Positions 37,156 to 45,495 are shown, counted from the stretch's first letter. The stretch is DNA of 48,046 nt from Alphaproteobacteria bacterium (GCA_024278055.1 JAJRTY010000031.1:1-48046), one strand, 5' to 3'. The notes: generated by a model not told the origin, from the letters alone. Numbers and translations: made by a program.

Positions 37156-39897
37156 TCAGGCTTTCTCCAATAAACTTGCGAAGCACCCATTCTTTTGTTT
37201 TAGCTCATCTGGTGGCCCCTCTTCGACCAGCACACCGTCTTCAAAAACCAGAACCCGGTCAAATTTGGCCGCCAGCTCTGGTTCTGAAACAGATAAAAAT
37301 AATCCGAATGGCTTTAAATTACCGGCTTTGCCGCGGGCAAGTTCCAATAATTTTTCAATGCTGGCAATCCGGCTTTGCTGATCGAGGGATGCAAACGGAT
37401 TGTTGCCAATGAGAATATCAGGCTGTTTAAGCAATACTCTGGCCAGGGCCAGCTTCTGCTGCTGGACGTTGGAAAGGCGTTTTCCGCCGGTGCCGACGTT
37501 GTAATTCAGCCCGACATTGAAAATGTCCTGACGCAGATTCAATTCATCGACAACTTTCTGTATGGCTTTTCTTACCGCTGCCGGTGCCTCGGCAATGCCG
37601 TAATTAATGTATCCAAACAGAATATTGGCCTCAATATTGGAGGCTGTATTGTAGGTGTCAGGGTCGTAAAACTCAATTGAATCGGTCAAGGTTTGCGGCA
37701 GGTTATCGCGAAATCTCGATCGAGCGATGAGGATCTGATTTTGAAATTCATCATCGAGCAAATTTAACCGGTGTCGCGGCTCGATGTAGGAAAAAGGTAA
37801 TTTGAGAAACATGAACAGATCGGCGGAATTGACCTGATCGGCCTTCATGGTGCCAACCCGTGCCAGGCCAGCGCTATAATCGGGCAATTCTTCGGCATTC
37901 ATGAAGCTTAGCTGTTCGAAGAATGGATGCCCCGGGGGCAGGTCAGCGAAAAGCTCAACCACTGTCTCCGCAATCTTCACGCCAATATCGAATAATTTAT
38001 TGCGCAGGCAGGTAGCCTCCAGAATTTCACGCAAATAGGGATTGGTGGCAAGGTTTGCTGTTGTCAAAGCATCGCCGACAGGGGTGCCAAACAAAAGGTT
38101 TTCTGCAATGGTCTGCTGCGGGTTGTACTTTTTCGGATCAAACGGCTCAACCATTTTAGATAGCGGTAATTGTGTCACCTGCTCACGTAAAACAACTCTG
38201 GCTTCTAATATTTTTTCCACGCAATCAGCGTGTTCGACCGGGTCCAGGGTGCCGCGAAGCCCAAGGTCATAGATGTCTCCAGCAAGTCCGGCAATTTCTG
38301 TGACGGCTAAAATTCTCCGCTCGAGATCATCGGGACCGGCAATTCCTGCGCCTTCGTAGTCAACCCAGTCAGTTGTTGCCACCAGGTCAGAGGTTGCCGA
38401 TGCCTTGATTTCACGGACGACGAGCGACCTGTCATGGTCGCCAAAAACTTTATAGGTTTCAGGCGGTTCGGATGCGTGTTTGAGGCTGTAGAGCAGACTG
38501 TCTCTGATGGTTGCCTGAGAAAAATAGGTGCGTGGACCAATGTAACCAATGCGACGCCCGGTTACTGATTCGGGTAAATCCCGGAGAGATTTGGAGCTTA
38601 GGCGAACCTGCCCGGTGGCGGGTGAGTGTATGCCGGCCAGAACGTCACAAATTGCCTCGGCACCGCTGTTGAGTTCGCCAACAACAGCGATGGTTTCCGT
38701 GATCGGAGCCTCAAAGGATGCTCTTTCTATAATTTTCGAACCGGTATCATCGATGACTGACAGGTTGGTTACAGATATGTTTCCTGTTAGCGGTGGGACT
38801 GTATCCTTTGTTAACTTCTGGGCAGCGGGGTCAATCATGTTGTCGGTGGCAAACTGCTCAATTACGGATGTGTATTTGATCTGCACATTGAGGCGGCTTT
38901 GATCCCATCTGATAAGATCTGCAACCGGACCGGGTAGCTCTTTATAAGCGGCTATAACGGCAACCAGCTGGCCAATATCCAGCCTGCCGGTAATGGCGAA
39001 ATAACCGCCGATGAGATAAAACAGAAAAGGGGTTATCTGCGACAGAAATTCGTTGAAGAATTTTAGGAAGTGGCGCTTTTTATAAAGAGCAAAGCGAATG
39101 TAGTAAATGTCACCAAGACGGGTTGAAAGTTCGGCTTTTTCAAAATTTGTAGTGTCGTTGATATGTATTTCCGAGATGCCGTCTACAATCTCACCGATAC
39201 GGCCCGCAAAAGCTCTTGTATGCAACTGGCGAATTTTTGCCAGACCGACTAAAGGCCGCCGCAACCATGGAATTAGAATTGCCTGCACGATAACAATGAA
39301 GGCGGCAATCGAGCCCAACCAGACACTTTGGGTGAGAATAAAAAACATGGCGGTAGCGGCCTGGCCACCGAGAAAAACCGGCTGAACAAAGGTATCACCG
39401 ATAAACTGGCCCAGTGGTTCGACTTCATCCTTGATCATGGAGGCAACTTCAGGCGCCTTGACGCGCTGGAAATGAGCGCTGGGAAAACGCAGGACACGAT
39501 CAATCAACTCAAAACGCAATCGCCGCAGAGTTCTTTCGCCAATCTTGCCTTTAAACAGGTTTATATAAAACTTGAAATAACCATTGATGCATACCAGCAA
39601 TAAAAAAGCTGATGACAGAGCGATCAATGTGCCGATGCGGTCCAGTTCGATGCCGGAAAACAGGACCAGTTCTCCCGCATCAGAAAGCCAGTCCGGTACC
39701 CCAAAGGCTATTCTGAATGTTGTTGCGGTGGCATCTGCCCCTTCGAAACCCAGGCCCTGAACCGGTCCGTTGATGATGTATTTGGGAACAACAAGGGCAA
39801 TAAAATAAGTTGGCATGGAAAGCAGAACAATAAATAGAATCCATATCTGATCTCGTTTTGTGTTTTTCCACACGTACTTAAACAGGTTGGTTTCCAT
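37156..39897 (-). CDS. ABC exporter-like protein with catalytically degenerate, expanded ATPase domain
   Basis: Start ATG 39897 (METNLFKYVW) has GAGG 6 bases upstream; 913 residues. An exporter-type membrane domain covers about 1-360. The ATPase domain spans about 370-913, twice the normal size. Walker A reads GELNSGAE (407-414), with Ala413 for Lys and Glu414 for Ser/Thr. The signature reads LSNVQ (808-812) for LSGGQ. Walker B reads ILIGNNPFASLD, with Asn832-Asn833 for Asp-Glu. The H-loop His is Ser871. The segment between Walker A and signature holds repeated helical units: TIRDSLLYSL (463), TIAENLLFGT (596) and NIEANILFGY (754) are equivalent, and KILEAR (562) and QILIAR (721) precede the last two at nearly equal spacing. 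It is open throughout and under evident constraint, so not a pseudogene. Confidence 0.88.
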   Translation of the reverse strand: METNLFKYVWKNTKRDQIWILFIVLLSMPTYFIALVVPKYIINGPVQGLGFEGADATATTFRIAFGVPDWLSDAGELVLFSGIELDRIGTLIALSSAFLLLVCINGYFKFYINLFKGKIGERTLRRLRFELIDRVLRFPSAHFQRVKAPEVASMIKDEVEPLGQFIGDTFVQPVFLGGQAATAMFFILTQSVWLGSIAAFIVIVQAILIPWLRRPLVGLAKIRQLHTRAFAGRIGEIVDGISEIHINDTTNFEKAELSTRLGDIYYIRFALYKKRHFLKFFNEFLSQITPFLFYLIGGYFAITGRLDIGQLVAVIAAYKELPGPVADLIRWDQSRLNVQIKYTSVIEQFATDNMIDPAAQKLTKDTVPPLTGNISVTNLSVIDDTGSKIIERASFEAPITETIAVVGELNSGAEAICDVLAGIHSPATGQVRLSSKSLRDLPESVTGRRIGYIGPRTYFSQATIRDSLLYSLKHASEPPETYKVFGDHDRSLVVREIKASATSDLVATTDWVDYEGAGIAGPDDLERRILAVTEIAGLAGDIYDLGLRGTLDPVEHADCVEKILEARVVLREQVTQLPLSKMVEPFDPKKYNPQQTIAENLLFGTPVGDALTTANLATNPYLREILEATCLRNKLFDIGVKIAETVVELFADLPPGHPFFEQLSFMNAEELPDYSAGLARVGTMKADQVNSADLFMFLKLPFSYIEPRHRLNLLDDEFQNQILIARSRFRDNLPQTLTDSIEFYDPDTYNTASNIEANILFGYINYGIAEAPAAVRKAIQKVVDELNLRQDIFNVGLNYNVGTGGKRLSNVQQQKLALARVLLKQPDILIGNNPFASLDQQSRIASIEKLLELARGKAGNLKPFGLFLSVSEPELAAKFDRVLVFEDGVLVEEGPPDELKQKNGCFASLLEKA

Positions 39898-40134
39898 GCA
39901 ATCCTCAATTCCCCTCAATTCAGAGATGCCCCCCTCCATGGCCATGGAGAACCGCTATTGTTCCATATTTTTAATTTGTTGTCATTGCCAAGATTCACCT
40001 GGAAAATTTGAAAGGTTGATAATTGCAGAAATATTAATAAATACTGCTTCTAACGGACCTGGAACTCTTTAATGCCAAAGGTGGAGCGATACTCCTGTCT
40101 GCTGGTAGAATTGAAAACATAAATTGCAGATAGT

Positions 40135-41382
40135 ATGAAAAATAAATCATTGGCGATTGTTGTAAGAGGATATCCGCGCCTTTCGGAAACCTTCATATCC
40201 CAGGAAATACTGGCGCTTGAAAAACTGGGGTTGCTGATCGAGATATACTCGCTTCAACCGGCAGGAAGCCAACTGGTTCATTCCGTTCACGAAGAAATTT
40301 CCGCCAAAGTCACTTACTTGCCGGAATTTCCCTCCTCCCACCTTGGCCATATGTGGCAGGCTTTTAAATCCGTGCGCAAATTAAGCGGGTTTAAACGCAG
40401 CTTCTGGATTTTTCTCAAAGATCTCAAACGCGATTTTACCATCACCCGTTGCCGCAGATTTGCTCAGGCGATAGCGCTGGGGTTTGAGCTGCCACAGACA
40501 ACCGGACATATTTACAGCCATTATCTCAACCGACCGACTTCTGTTGCACGTTATGCAGCTATCATGCGCGGGCTGCCGTGGAGCTTTTCTGCCCACGCCA
40601 AGGATATCTGGACGACACCGGAATGGGAAAAGCGCGAGAAGATTGCCGATGCCCAATGGGGGACAACGTGTACGCGCTTTGGCCGCAATCATCTGGCCGG
40701 GCTGGCACCGCAGGAAGAGCAGAACAAAGTCATGTTGACCTACCATGGCCTCGACATCCCGAGATTTCCCAAACCACCCCAGCGCCGCGAAATGCGCGAT
40801 GGTTCCGACCCGGAAAAACCCGTCCGCATTGTCTCGGTTGGCAGAGGCGTTGCCAAAAAGGGTTTTGATGATTTGTTTGATGCGCTTGGCCTGCTTGACC
40901 CCGCCCTCAACTGGACATTTGTTCACATCGGTGATGGTGCTTTACTGGAGAAGATGAAAAAACAGGTGGAAGACCTGGGATTGAGTGACAGGGTTGAGTG
41001 GCTCGGTGCCAAAACCCGTGATGTGGTGATCTCGACCTTGCGCACAAGTGATTTGTTTGTTCTCGCCAGCAAGATTGATGCTGCCGGGGATCGCGATGGC
41101 TTGCCCAATGTTTTGATGGAAGCACTGTCCCAAAAACTGCCGTGTCTGGCAACTGACGTATCGGGTATCCCTGAGCTGATCAATCACGGCGACAGCGGCT
41201 GGCTGGTGTCACCGGGAGACCCGGAAATGATGGCGGAAGCAGCAGAAAAACTGATCAAGGATCCCGAGTTGCGCAAAAGGCTTGGTGATGCCGGTTACAA
41301 GCGCCTCAAAACTGATTTCACCCTCGATAAATGCCTGCTGCAAATTGCCGAGCGTTTTGGGGTTGGGCCGGAGGGTGATTAG
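40135..41382 (+). CDS. glycosyltransferase, GT4 family
   Basis: Cytoplasmic or membrane-associated sugar transferase of the GT-B fold, 415 residues. The N-terminal half has VVRGYPRLSETFISQEILAL (9-28), a form common in exopolysaccharide transferases. The C-terminal half has VRIVSVGRGVAKKGFDDLFD and the donor-site stretch DGLPNVLMEALSQKLPCLAT followed by DVSGIPELI (the E-x7-E type motif). It lies opposite a deacetylase and lyase-like pair, suggesting a small polysaccharide locus. The 237-base upstream gap (39898-40134) is AT-rich and serves as the divergent promoter region with the ABC-like operon. Confidence 0.92.
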   Translation: MKNKSLAIVVRGYPRLSETFISQEILALEKLGLLIEIYSLQPAGSQLVHSVHEEISAKVTYLPEFPSSHLGHMWQAFKSVRKLSGFKRSFWIFLKDLKRDFTITRCRRFAQAIALGFELPQTTGHIYSHYLNRPTSVARYAAIMRGLPWSFSAHAKDIWTTPEWEKREKIADAQWGTTCTRFGRNHLAGLAPQEEQNKVMLTYHGLDIPRFPKPPQRREMRDGSDPEKPVRIVSVGRGVAKKGFDDLFDALGLLDPALNWTFVHIGDGALLEKMKKQVEDLGLSDRVEWLGAKTRDVVISTLRTSDLFVLASKIDAAGDRDGLPNVLMEALSQKLPCLATDVSGIPELINHGDSGWLVSPGDPEMMAEAAEKLIKDPELRKRLGDAGYKRLKTDFTLDKCLLQIAERFGVGPEGD

Positions 41383-41409
41383 AGGGTTGGTGTTTGGGGC
41401 AGGGGCTGG

Positions 41410-41489
41410 GTTTTTAGTTGCGCTCAAGCGGCGCGCAGCCTGCACTCGCCTTGCTCGTTAGTCCAACGCTGCGCTCGTCCCGGTGCCAC
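41410..41489 (-). repeat. dispersed intergenic repeat, copy B
   Basis: Reverse complement of copy A at 104-184 (about 85% identity by eye). It lies in the 315-base gap (41383-41697) between the convergent glycosyltransferase and deacetylase genes. Homology to the window's first bases continues a few bases further (to about 41493). The rest of the gap shows no gene. Confidence 0.7.
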
Positions 41490-41697
41490 GATAACCCCTT
41501 CCGGCAGGGGGTATCTATACGCCAAAAACCTCTCTGCCCGTTTGCCATTGTGCCGTTGAATGCCGTTGTGTGAATTGAAACAGAGTTTCCAGAAACTGCC
41601 ACAGACCCTCATCGTGATCGAGATGATGGGTGAGAATTCCGGTTGCTTCGTTGCGCTGGAGCTTGCGGCATCGCCTTTGGTTTAGGTGAGAGGTGAT

Positions 41698-42489
41698 TTA
41701 CTCCAGCGCGACTTTCGTACCGATAAAGGCGCGGTCTCCGTGCCAGTTTATGAGGTCCACATGGGTGTTGGCCTGATGAAGCCCTGAGGAAACCTGCACT
41801 ATCTTTCTGTCGCCGAATGTGGACAGGCCGACATAGCCGTAATTTTCCAGCTGGTCCGTAACGGTGGTGCTGATGCGATTCCACGGTGGCACCAGTACGG
41901 GTAAAAACATGTCACCAAAAAGTTCTGCCAGGATTTTGGCCCCGGTGGTGAGTTCGTGCTCAATGTCATTCAGGGGGCGGTGATCGCCCAACTCGCATTT
42001 CTTTTCTCGTGGGGGCGCATGATTACTATGGGACCAGCCGTGTTGCACAATTGTTACCAGCGTCCGTGAGGTTTTATCCATCTTCCCGTCATACCGGCGA
42101 ACGCCGGTATCCAGCGCTCCAGGTTCACCCCCTGCTGCCCTGGAAACCGGCGTTCGCCGGTATGACGGGTGTAAGCTATCATTTAATTGCCAATGCGTTT
42201 GGGATGAGATATCGGGAAGGGTGCCAATTTTTCCTGGCAGGGAAACGTCAACTCCACGCGGAATTGTGGCCAGTACCAGAGGGGTTTTTGAGGTGATGGA
42301 CAACTGGATCAAGCGGTCGAGTTGAGCCGATGGTTTTTGTGCATCATCGTCGCGCCACCATAAGGTTATCGGTACATTGTCCTGTCGCCACAACTCCAGC
42401 TCGCGCTCAAGTGCTGCCCAGGCATCTGATATTTCACAGGTCAGGGTCAAATCCTTTCGTGGTGATGAAATCACGGCTCGGCTTGACAA
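41698..42489 (-). CDS. polysaccharide deacetylase-like protein carrying an in-frame palindromic repeat
   Basis: NodB-related deacetylase: the metal Asp region LWWRDDDA (43-50), HGWSHSNH (His150 and His154, the HxxxH metal site) and VPPWNRIS (about 192-199). Residues 107-135 (HPSYRRTPVSRAAGG then EPGALDTGVRRYDG) are encoded wholly by a palindromic repeat at 42085-42169, between two parts of the fold. The frame stays open through it. The annotated first codon is TTG 42489 with no clear ribosome site; it overlaps the lyase gene by 56 bases, and a later TTG or GTG is possible. Whether the protein still works is unknown. Confidence 0.8.
   Translation of the reverse strand: MSSRAVISSPRKDLTLTCEISDAWAALERELELWRQDNVPITLWWRDDDAQKPSAQLDRLIQLSITSKTPLVLATIPRGVDVSLPGKIGTLPDISSQTHWQLNDSLHPSYRRTPVSRAAGGEPGALDTGVRRYDGKMDKTSRTLVTIVQHGWSHSNHAPPREKKCELGDHRPLNDIEHELTTGAKILAELFGDMFLPVLVPPWNRISTTVTDQLENYGYVGLSTFGDRKIVQVSSGLHQANTHVDLINWHGDRAFIGTKVALE
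42085..42169. repeat. palindromic repeat element inside the deacetylase gene
   Basis: Two inverted arms (42085-42112 and 42141-42169), each containing the inner palindrome ACCGGCGAACGCCGGT or a one-base variant, flank a 28-base centre. The arms match the CGTCATACCGGCGAACGCCGG type repeats scattered in many proteobacterial genomes. The whole 85-base unit is read in frame as about 28 residues. Confidence 0.88.
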
Positions 42490-43141
42490 TCATTGTATAG
42501 GGTCCACACAGCAAATTGAGTCCGACGTTATTGTCGATGGGCGGGTAGATGCCATATTTGAAGTATGGCGCGGTTGTCTGATCGGCATAATTGGTTTGCC
42601 CGGAATATTGCGCGATGGTTTTTCTGTTGATTTTTATCTGCAGGGCGCTGTCTTCATCGCTGGACCAGCGCACAAGATATTCAAAATCGTTCCACACGCC
42701 TTTTTCGAAATCGTGAATTTGCGTCAACATGATTTGCTTTGAGCCGCTTGAGGAAAAATCCGAGCCGGTATCAAGATGGTTGAGGGTGACATCAAGTCTG
42801 CCGGTGTGTCGCAATCTTAAAGCCAGAGGGGGCTTTTGCCCTGAACCCGGCGTGTGCCACTGGGTGATGACGACGAAGCCGTCGTGCTGGATATTAAAGT
42901 CTTCGGGAATTAACAGGCTGTAGGAATAGTAAATATCCTGGCCTTTGGGCGGCAGCGTTGCATCGCAGAGTTCGGCGCGATATCCGTTGTTGGCACGTTC
43001 TCCCGGTTTCCAGTTGAGGCTGGCGACATTGGTTTTTCGAACCTTGTCATAGATAATCTGAAGCGAATCCTTTCGTGGCAGGCGTGAAGCATCCCAGGAT
43101 GATTGCGCGAGGGGTTTGTTGAAGTCGAGGCTGAGGTGCAT
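42434..43141 (-). CDS. polysaccharide lyase/heparin lyase I-like protein
   Basis: A 235-residue beta-jelly-roll-type protein resembling the heparin lyase I-like family. Seen: RKDSLQIIYDKVRKTNVASL, RAELCDATLPPKGQDIYYSY, VVITQWHTPGSGQKPPLALR, a WNDFEYLVRWS stretch and APYFKYGIYPP near the end. No signal peptide is visible, so it may be cytoplasmic, or the start may lie further upstream. It precedes the deacetylase on the same strand (overlapping frames), suggesting joint processing of a polysaccharide. Confidence 0.72.
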   Translation of the reverse strand: MHLSLDFNKPLAQSSWDASRLPRKDSLQIIYDKVRKTNVASLNWKPGERANNGYRAELCDATLPPKGQDIYYSYSLLIPEDFNIQHDGFVVITQWHTPGSGQKPPLALRLRHTGRLDVTLNHLDTGSDFSSSGSKQIMLTQIHDFEKGVWNDFEYLVRWSSDEDSALQIKINRKTIAQYSGQTNYADQTTAPYFKYGIYPPIDNNVGLNLLCGPYTMIVKPSRDFITTKGFDPDL

Positions 43142-43302
43142 GGGAACCGGTCTTGTATCATTATTATGAGTTCAATCCGGCAACCTATCAAATGCAGTCC
43201 AAAACTCAAAGTCCGGGGTTGCCACTTATGGCAATCGGGGGTAGAGGTCAAAATGACAGAGATTTTCGACAACGACTTTTCAAACTTGAGGAAAACAGAC
43301 CG

Positions 43303-44490
43303 ATGACCGTAAGCAACGGCCGCGAATTTTTGAGTATTCCAGGTCCGACAACCGTGCCTGATGAGGTCCTTCAGGCCATGCATCGCCCGGCCATTGAAAT
43401 TTATGGTGGCGAGTTGATGGCAACCACTGATGCGTGTCTCGATGGTCTGCGCTGGATGTTTAAAACCGCTGGCGATACTTATATTTATGCCGCCAATGGC
43501 CATGGCGCATGGGAGGCGGCTGTAAGCAACCTTTTTTCCAAAGGTGATAAGGTTCTGGTGCTGGAAAGCGGACGCTTTGCCATTGGCTGGGGTGAGTTTG
43601 CCACCAGACTGGGCGTTGAAGTTGAGGTGCTGGCAGGCAGGCCGGGCCGGGCTGTTGATGTGACCGCGCTCGAAACGCGTTTGCGTGAGGACAGCGCCGG
43701 TGAGCTTAAAGCTGTTTTGGTGGTGCAGATTGATACGGCTACCAGTGTTCACAATGATATTCCGGCGATACGCGCGGCTATGGATGCGGCGGGCCATGAC
43801 GCGCTGTTGCTGGTCGATACAATCGCCTCATTGGGTATTGTTGATTTCAGGATGGATGAATGGCGGGTGGATGTTGCGGTTGGCGGTTCTCAAAAAGGCT
43901 TGATGACGCCGCCGGGATTGAGTTTTAATGCTGTTGGTGCCAAAGCCAAAGCCATGCATCAAACCGCCGGCCTGAAAACCTCCTATTGGGACTGGACAGC
44001 GCGCGACGGTGATGTGCATTACATGAAATATGCCGGAACGCCGCCAGTGCATCTGCTTTACGGTCTGCATAAATCTTTTGATATGCTGAAGAAAGAAGGG
44101 CTGGACAATGTGTTTCTTCGCCACGCCCTGTTGGCAGAAGCTGTGCGCCGGGCGGTTGGTGTCTGGGCCCAGGCCAATGTGGTCAGCTTTATTATTGACC
44201 AGCCGGAAGAGCGTGCAGGATCGGTGACGAGCATACGCCTCAATGGTGATTATGATGCCGGCAGACTGATCGAATATTGCCACAGGAAATGCGGTGTCGT
44301 GCTTGGGGTGGGTATTGGTGAAAACTCGGACAAAGCCTTTCGCATCGCGCATATGGGACACGTTAATGCACCGATGATCCTGGGTACTTTGAGCGTTGTT
44401 GAAATAGCTCTTGCAGCGTTAAATATTCCTCATGGAAAAGGCGGTGTGCAAGCGGCCATTGACTGGCTGTCTGAACAGGTGAGCGCCTAA
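43303..44490 (+). CDS. serine--glyoxylate-type aminotransferase (class V)
   Basis: PLP-dependent aminotransferase of 395 residues from ATG 43303 (MTVSNGREFLSIPGPTTVPD), with GAGG about 11 bases upstream. An upstream in-frame start (43153) would add 50 residues unlike the family. PLP-binding parts: YAANGHGAWEAAVSN (positions as in alanine/serine-glyoxylate transaminases), LLVDTIASLGIVDF and the Schiff-base lysine in VGGSQKGLMTPPG. It ends GALSVVE-like (LGTLSVVEIAL). It would supply glycine and hydroxypyruvate from serine and glyoxylate; the serine-cycle context is not present here. Confidence 0.9.
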   Translation: MTVSNGREFLSIPGPTTVPDEVLQAMHRPAIEIYGGELMATTDACLDGLRWMFKTAGDTYIYAANGHGAWEAAVSNLFSKGDKVLVLESGRFAIGWGEFATRLGVEVEVLAGRPGRAVDVTALETRLREDSAGELKAVLVVQIDTATSVHNDIPAIRAAMDAAGHDALLLVDTIASLGIVDFRMDEWRVDVAVGGSQKGLMTPPGLSFNAVGAKAKAMHQTAGLKTSYWDWTARDGDVHYMKYAGTPPVHLLYGLHKSFDMLKKEGLDNVFLRHALLAEAVRRAVGVWAQANVVSFIIDQPEERAGSVTSIRLNGDYDAGRLIEYCHRKCGVVLGVGIGENSDKAFRIAHMGHVNAPMILGTLSVVEIALAALNIPHGKGGVQAAIDWLSEQVSA

Positions 44491-44622
44491 ACCGGGCCCG
44501 GCAAGTCGTAGTGGAAGACTTTTGATATAATCTGCCATTTTCCTTCGAGTTGTGTCGCTGTAATAAAGCCCATCGAAATATATTGCTAGTGCTTTGAAAA
44601 CGCGTTCTTTTTTGTTATCCAT
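44487..44622 (-). pseudogene. decayed lumazine-binding-like (NTF2-type) gene, internal deletion
   Basis: The frame from ATG 44622 gives MDNKKERVFKALAIYFDGLY then YSDTT, a typical N-terminus of small NTF2-like proteins of the putative lumazine-binding type. Within a few codons another frame gives ATQLEGKWQIISKVFHYDLP then GPV and TAG (44487-44489), which is the typical C-terminus. The roughly 75-90 residues normally between are missing, and the two ends are joined out of frame. The stop overlaps the last codon of the convergent aminotransferase. No function is expected. Confidence 0.75.
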
Positions 44623-44702
44623 GGATTTTGTTTCCTGGTCCAGTTTCCGGTGTCCAATACCTGGCTTTCGGCAATCAAACACCGGAGACCGGGTGGTTTT
44701 AA

Positions 44703-45314
44703 TCAGCCTGATAAACCTTCAGCTTTCATGGCAAGCTGTACTTTTTCACGTGAGGATACGCGTTTTACAAAATCGGCCACGTGAGACCATTTGTTCAAAT
44801 CAATGCCGATAAAGTTTGACCAGTTGGCGACAACGAAAAGATAGGCATCGGCAATCGTGAACTTGTTGTCGACAAGATACCGGCGACCATCGGCAAGGAT
44901 GGAATTGACGTAATCAAGTTTTTTGCCAACAGTTTTCCGGGCGGCATCCTTTTCTTCGTCAGTGGCAGAAGGGGCAAACAGGGGACCGAAGGATTTGTGC
45001 AACTCTGAAGATACATAAGTCAAATGTTCCTGAACGCGTGCGCGCGCCATAGTGCCCGCTTTGGCGGCAAGGTCTGCGGCCGGGTTTTGCTCCGCGATAT
45101 ATTGCAGAATAGCCGCCCCTTCTGTCAAAATCTCGCCATTGTCGAGCTTGAGGGCAGGCACAACACCTTTAGGGTTGATGTCAGCAAAATCTCCGCCGGT
45201 TTCGGTTTTCTGTGCCTGGGTGTCAACCTGGTCGATGTCGAATTTGGCTCCGATTTCATGCAGCGCGATGTGCGAGGCAAGGGAGCAGGCGCCGGGTTTG
45301 TAATATAACTTCAT
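44703..45314 (-). CDS. glutathione S-transferase
   Basis: Cytosolic GST of 203 residues. The N-terminal thioredoxin-like domain MKLYYKPGACSLASHIALHE includes the Tyr/Ser/Cys10 region of the beta-class active site, with NPKGVVPALKLDNGEILTEG forming the cis-Pro and Glu/Ser-type glutathione contacts. The all-helical C-terminal domain has TIADAYLFVVANW, the conserved folding motif. ATG with AGGAG. It is divergent from an HxlR regulator, a common pairing for redox or electrophile response. Confidence 0.93.
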   Translation of the reverse strand: MKLYYKPGACSLASHIALHEIGAKFDIDQVDTQAQKTETGGDFADINPKGVVPALKLDNGEILTEGAAILQYIAEQNPAADLAAKAGTMARARVQEHLTYVSSELHKSFGPLFAPSATDEEKDAARKTVGKKLDYVNSILADGRRYLVDNKFTIADAYLFVVANWSNFIGIDLNKWSHVADFVKRVSSREKVQLAMKAEGLSG

Positions 45315-45400
45315 GGGGGTATGCTCCTGAATTGTTTTAAATGGTGCGCCTTCCCGAGAGGTGTCGGATTGGCGCTGGTATAAAATTCAAATAGGAGAAA

Positions 45401-45472
45401 GGGTTACTCTTGTAAATCAAATAACTTTAAGTTAGTACATTATCACGTTTCCATTTGGTAACCTAGGGTAAC
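45401..45472. promoter_or_regulatory. candidate HxlR operators in the gst/hxlR gap
   Basis: Three related heptamers, GGGTTAC (45401-45407), GGTAACC (45457-45463) and GGGTAAC (45466-45472), lie in the 181-base divergent gap, the last two back to back just before the hxlR start. They could be the regulator's sites. No consensus was available to test. Confidence 0.35.
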
Positions 45473-45495
45473 TTTGCAATGCTAAAGGACAGCGC

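Noticed and set aside
43153-43302. N-terminal 50-residue extension of the serine-glyoxylate aminotransferase
   Set aside because: The sequence is unlike the family, and the family start MTVSNGREFLSIPGPT has its own ribosome site.
44630-44690. TCCGGTGT/ACACCGGA inverted repeat downstream of the GST gene as a terminator
   Set aside because: The stem is only 8 bases with a long loop and no T-run on the minus strand.
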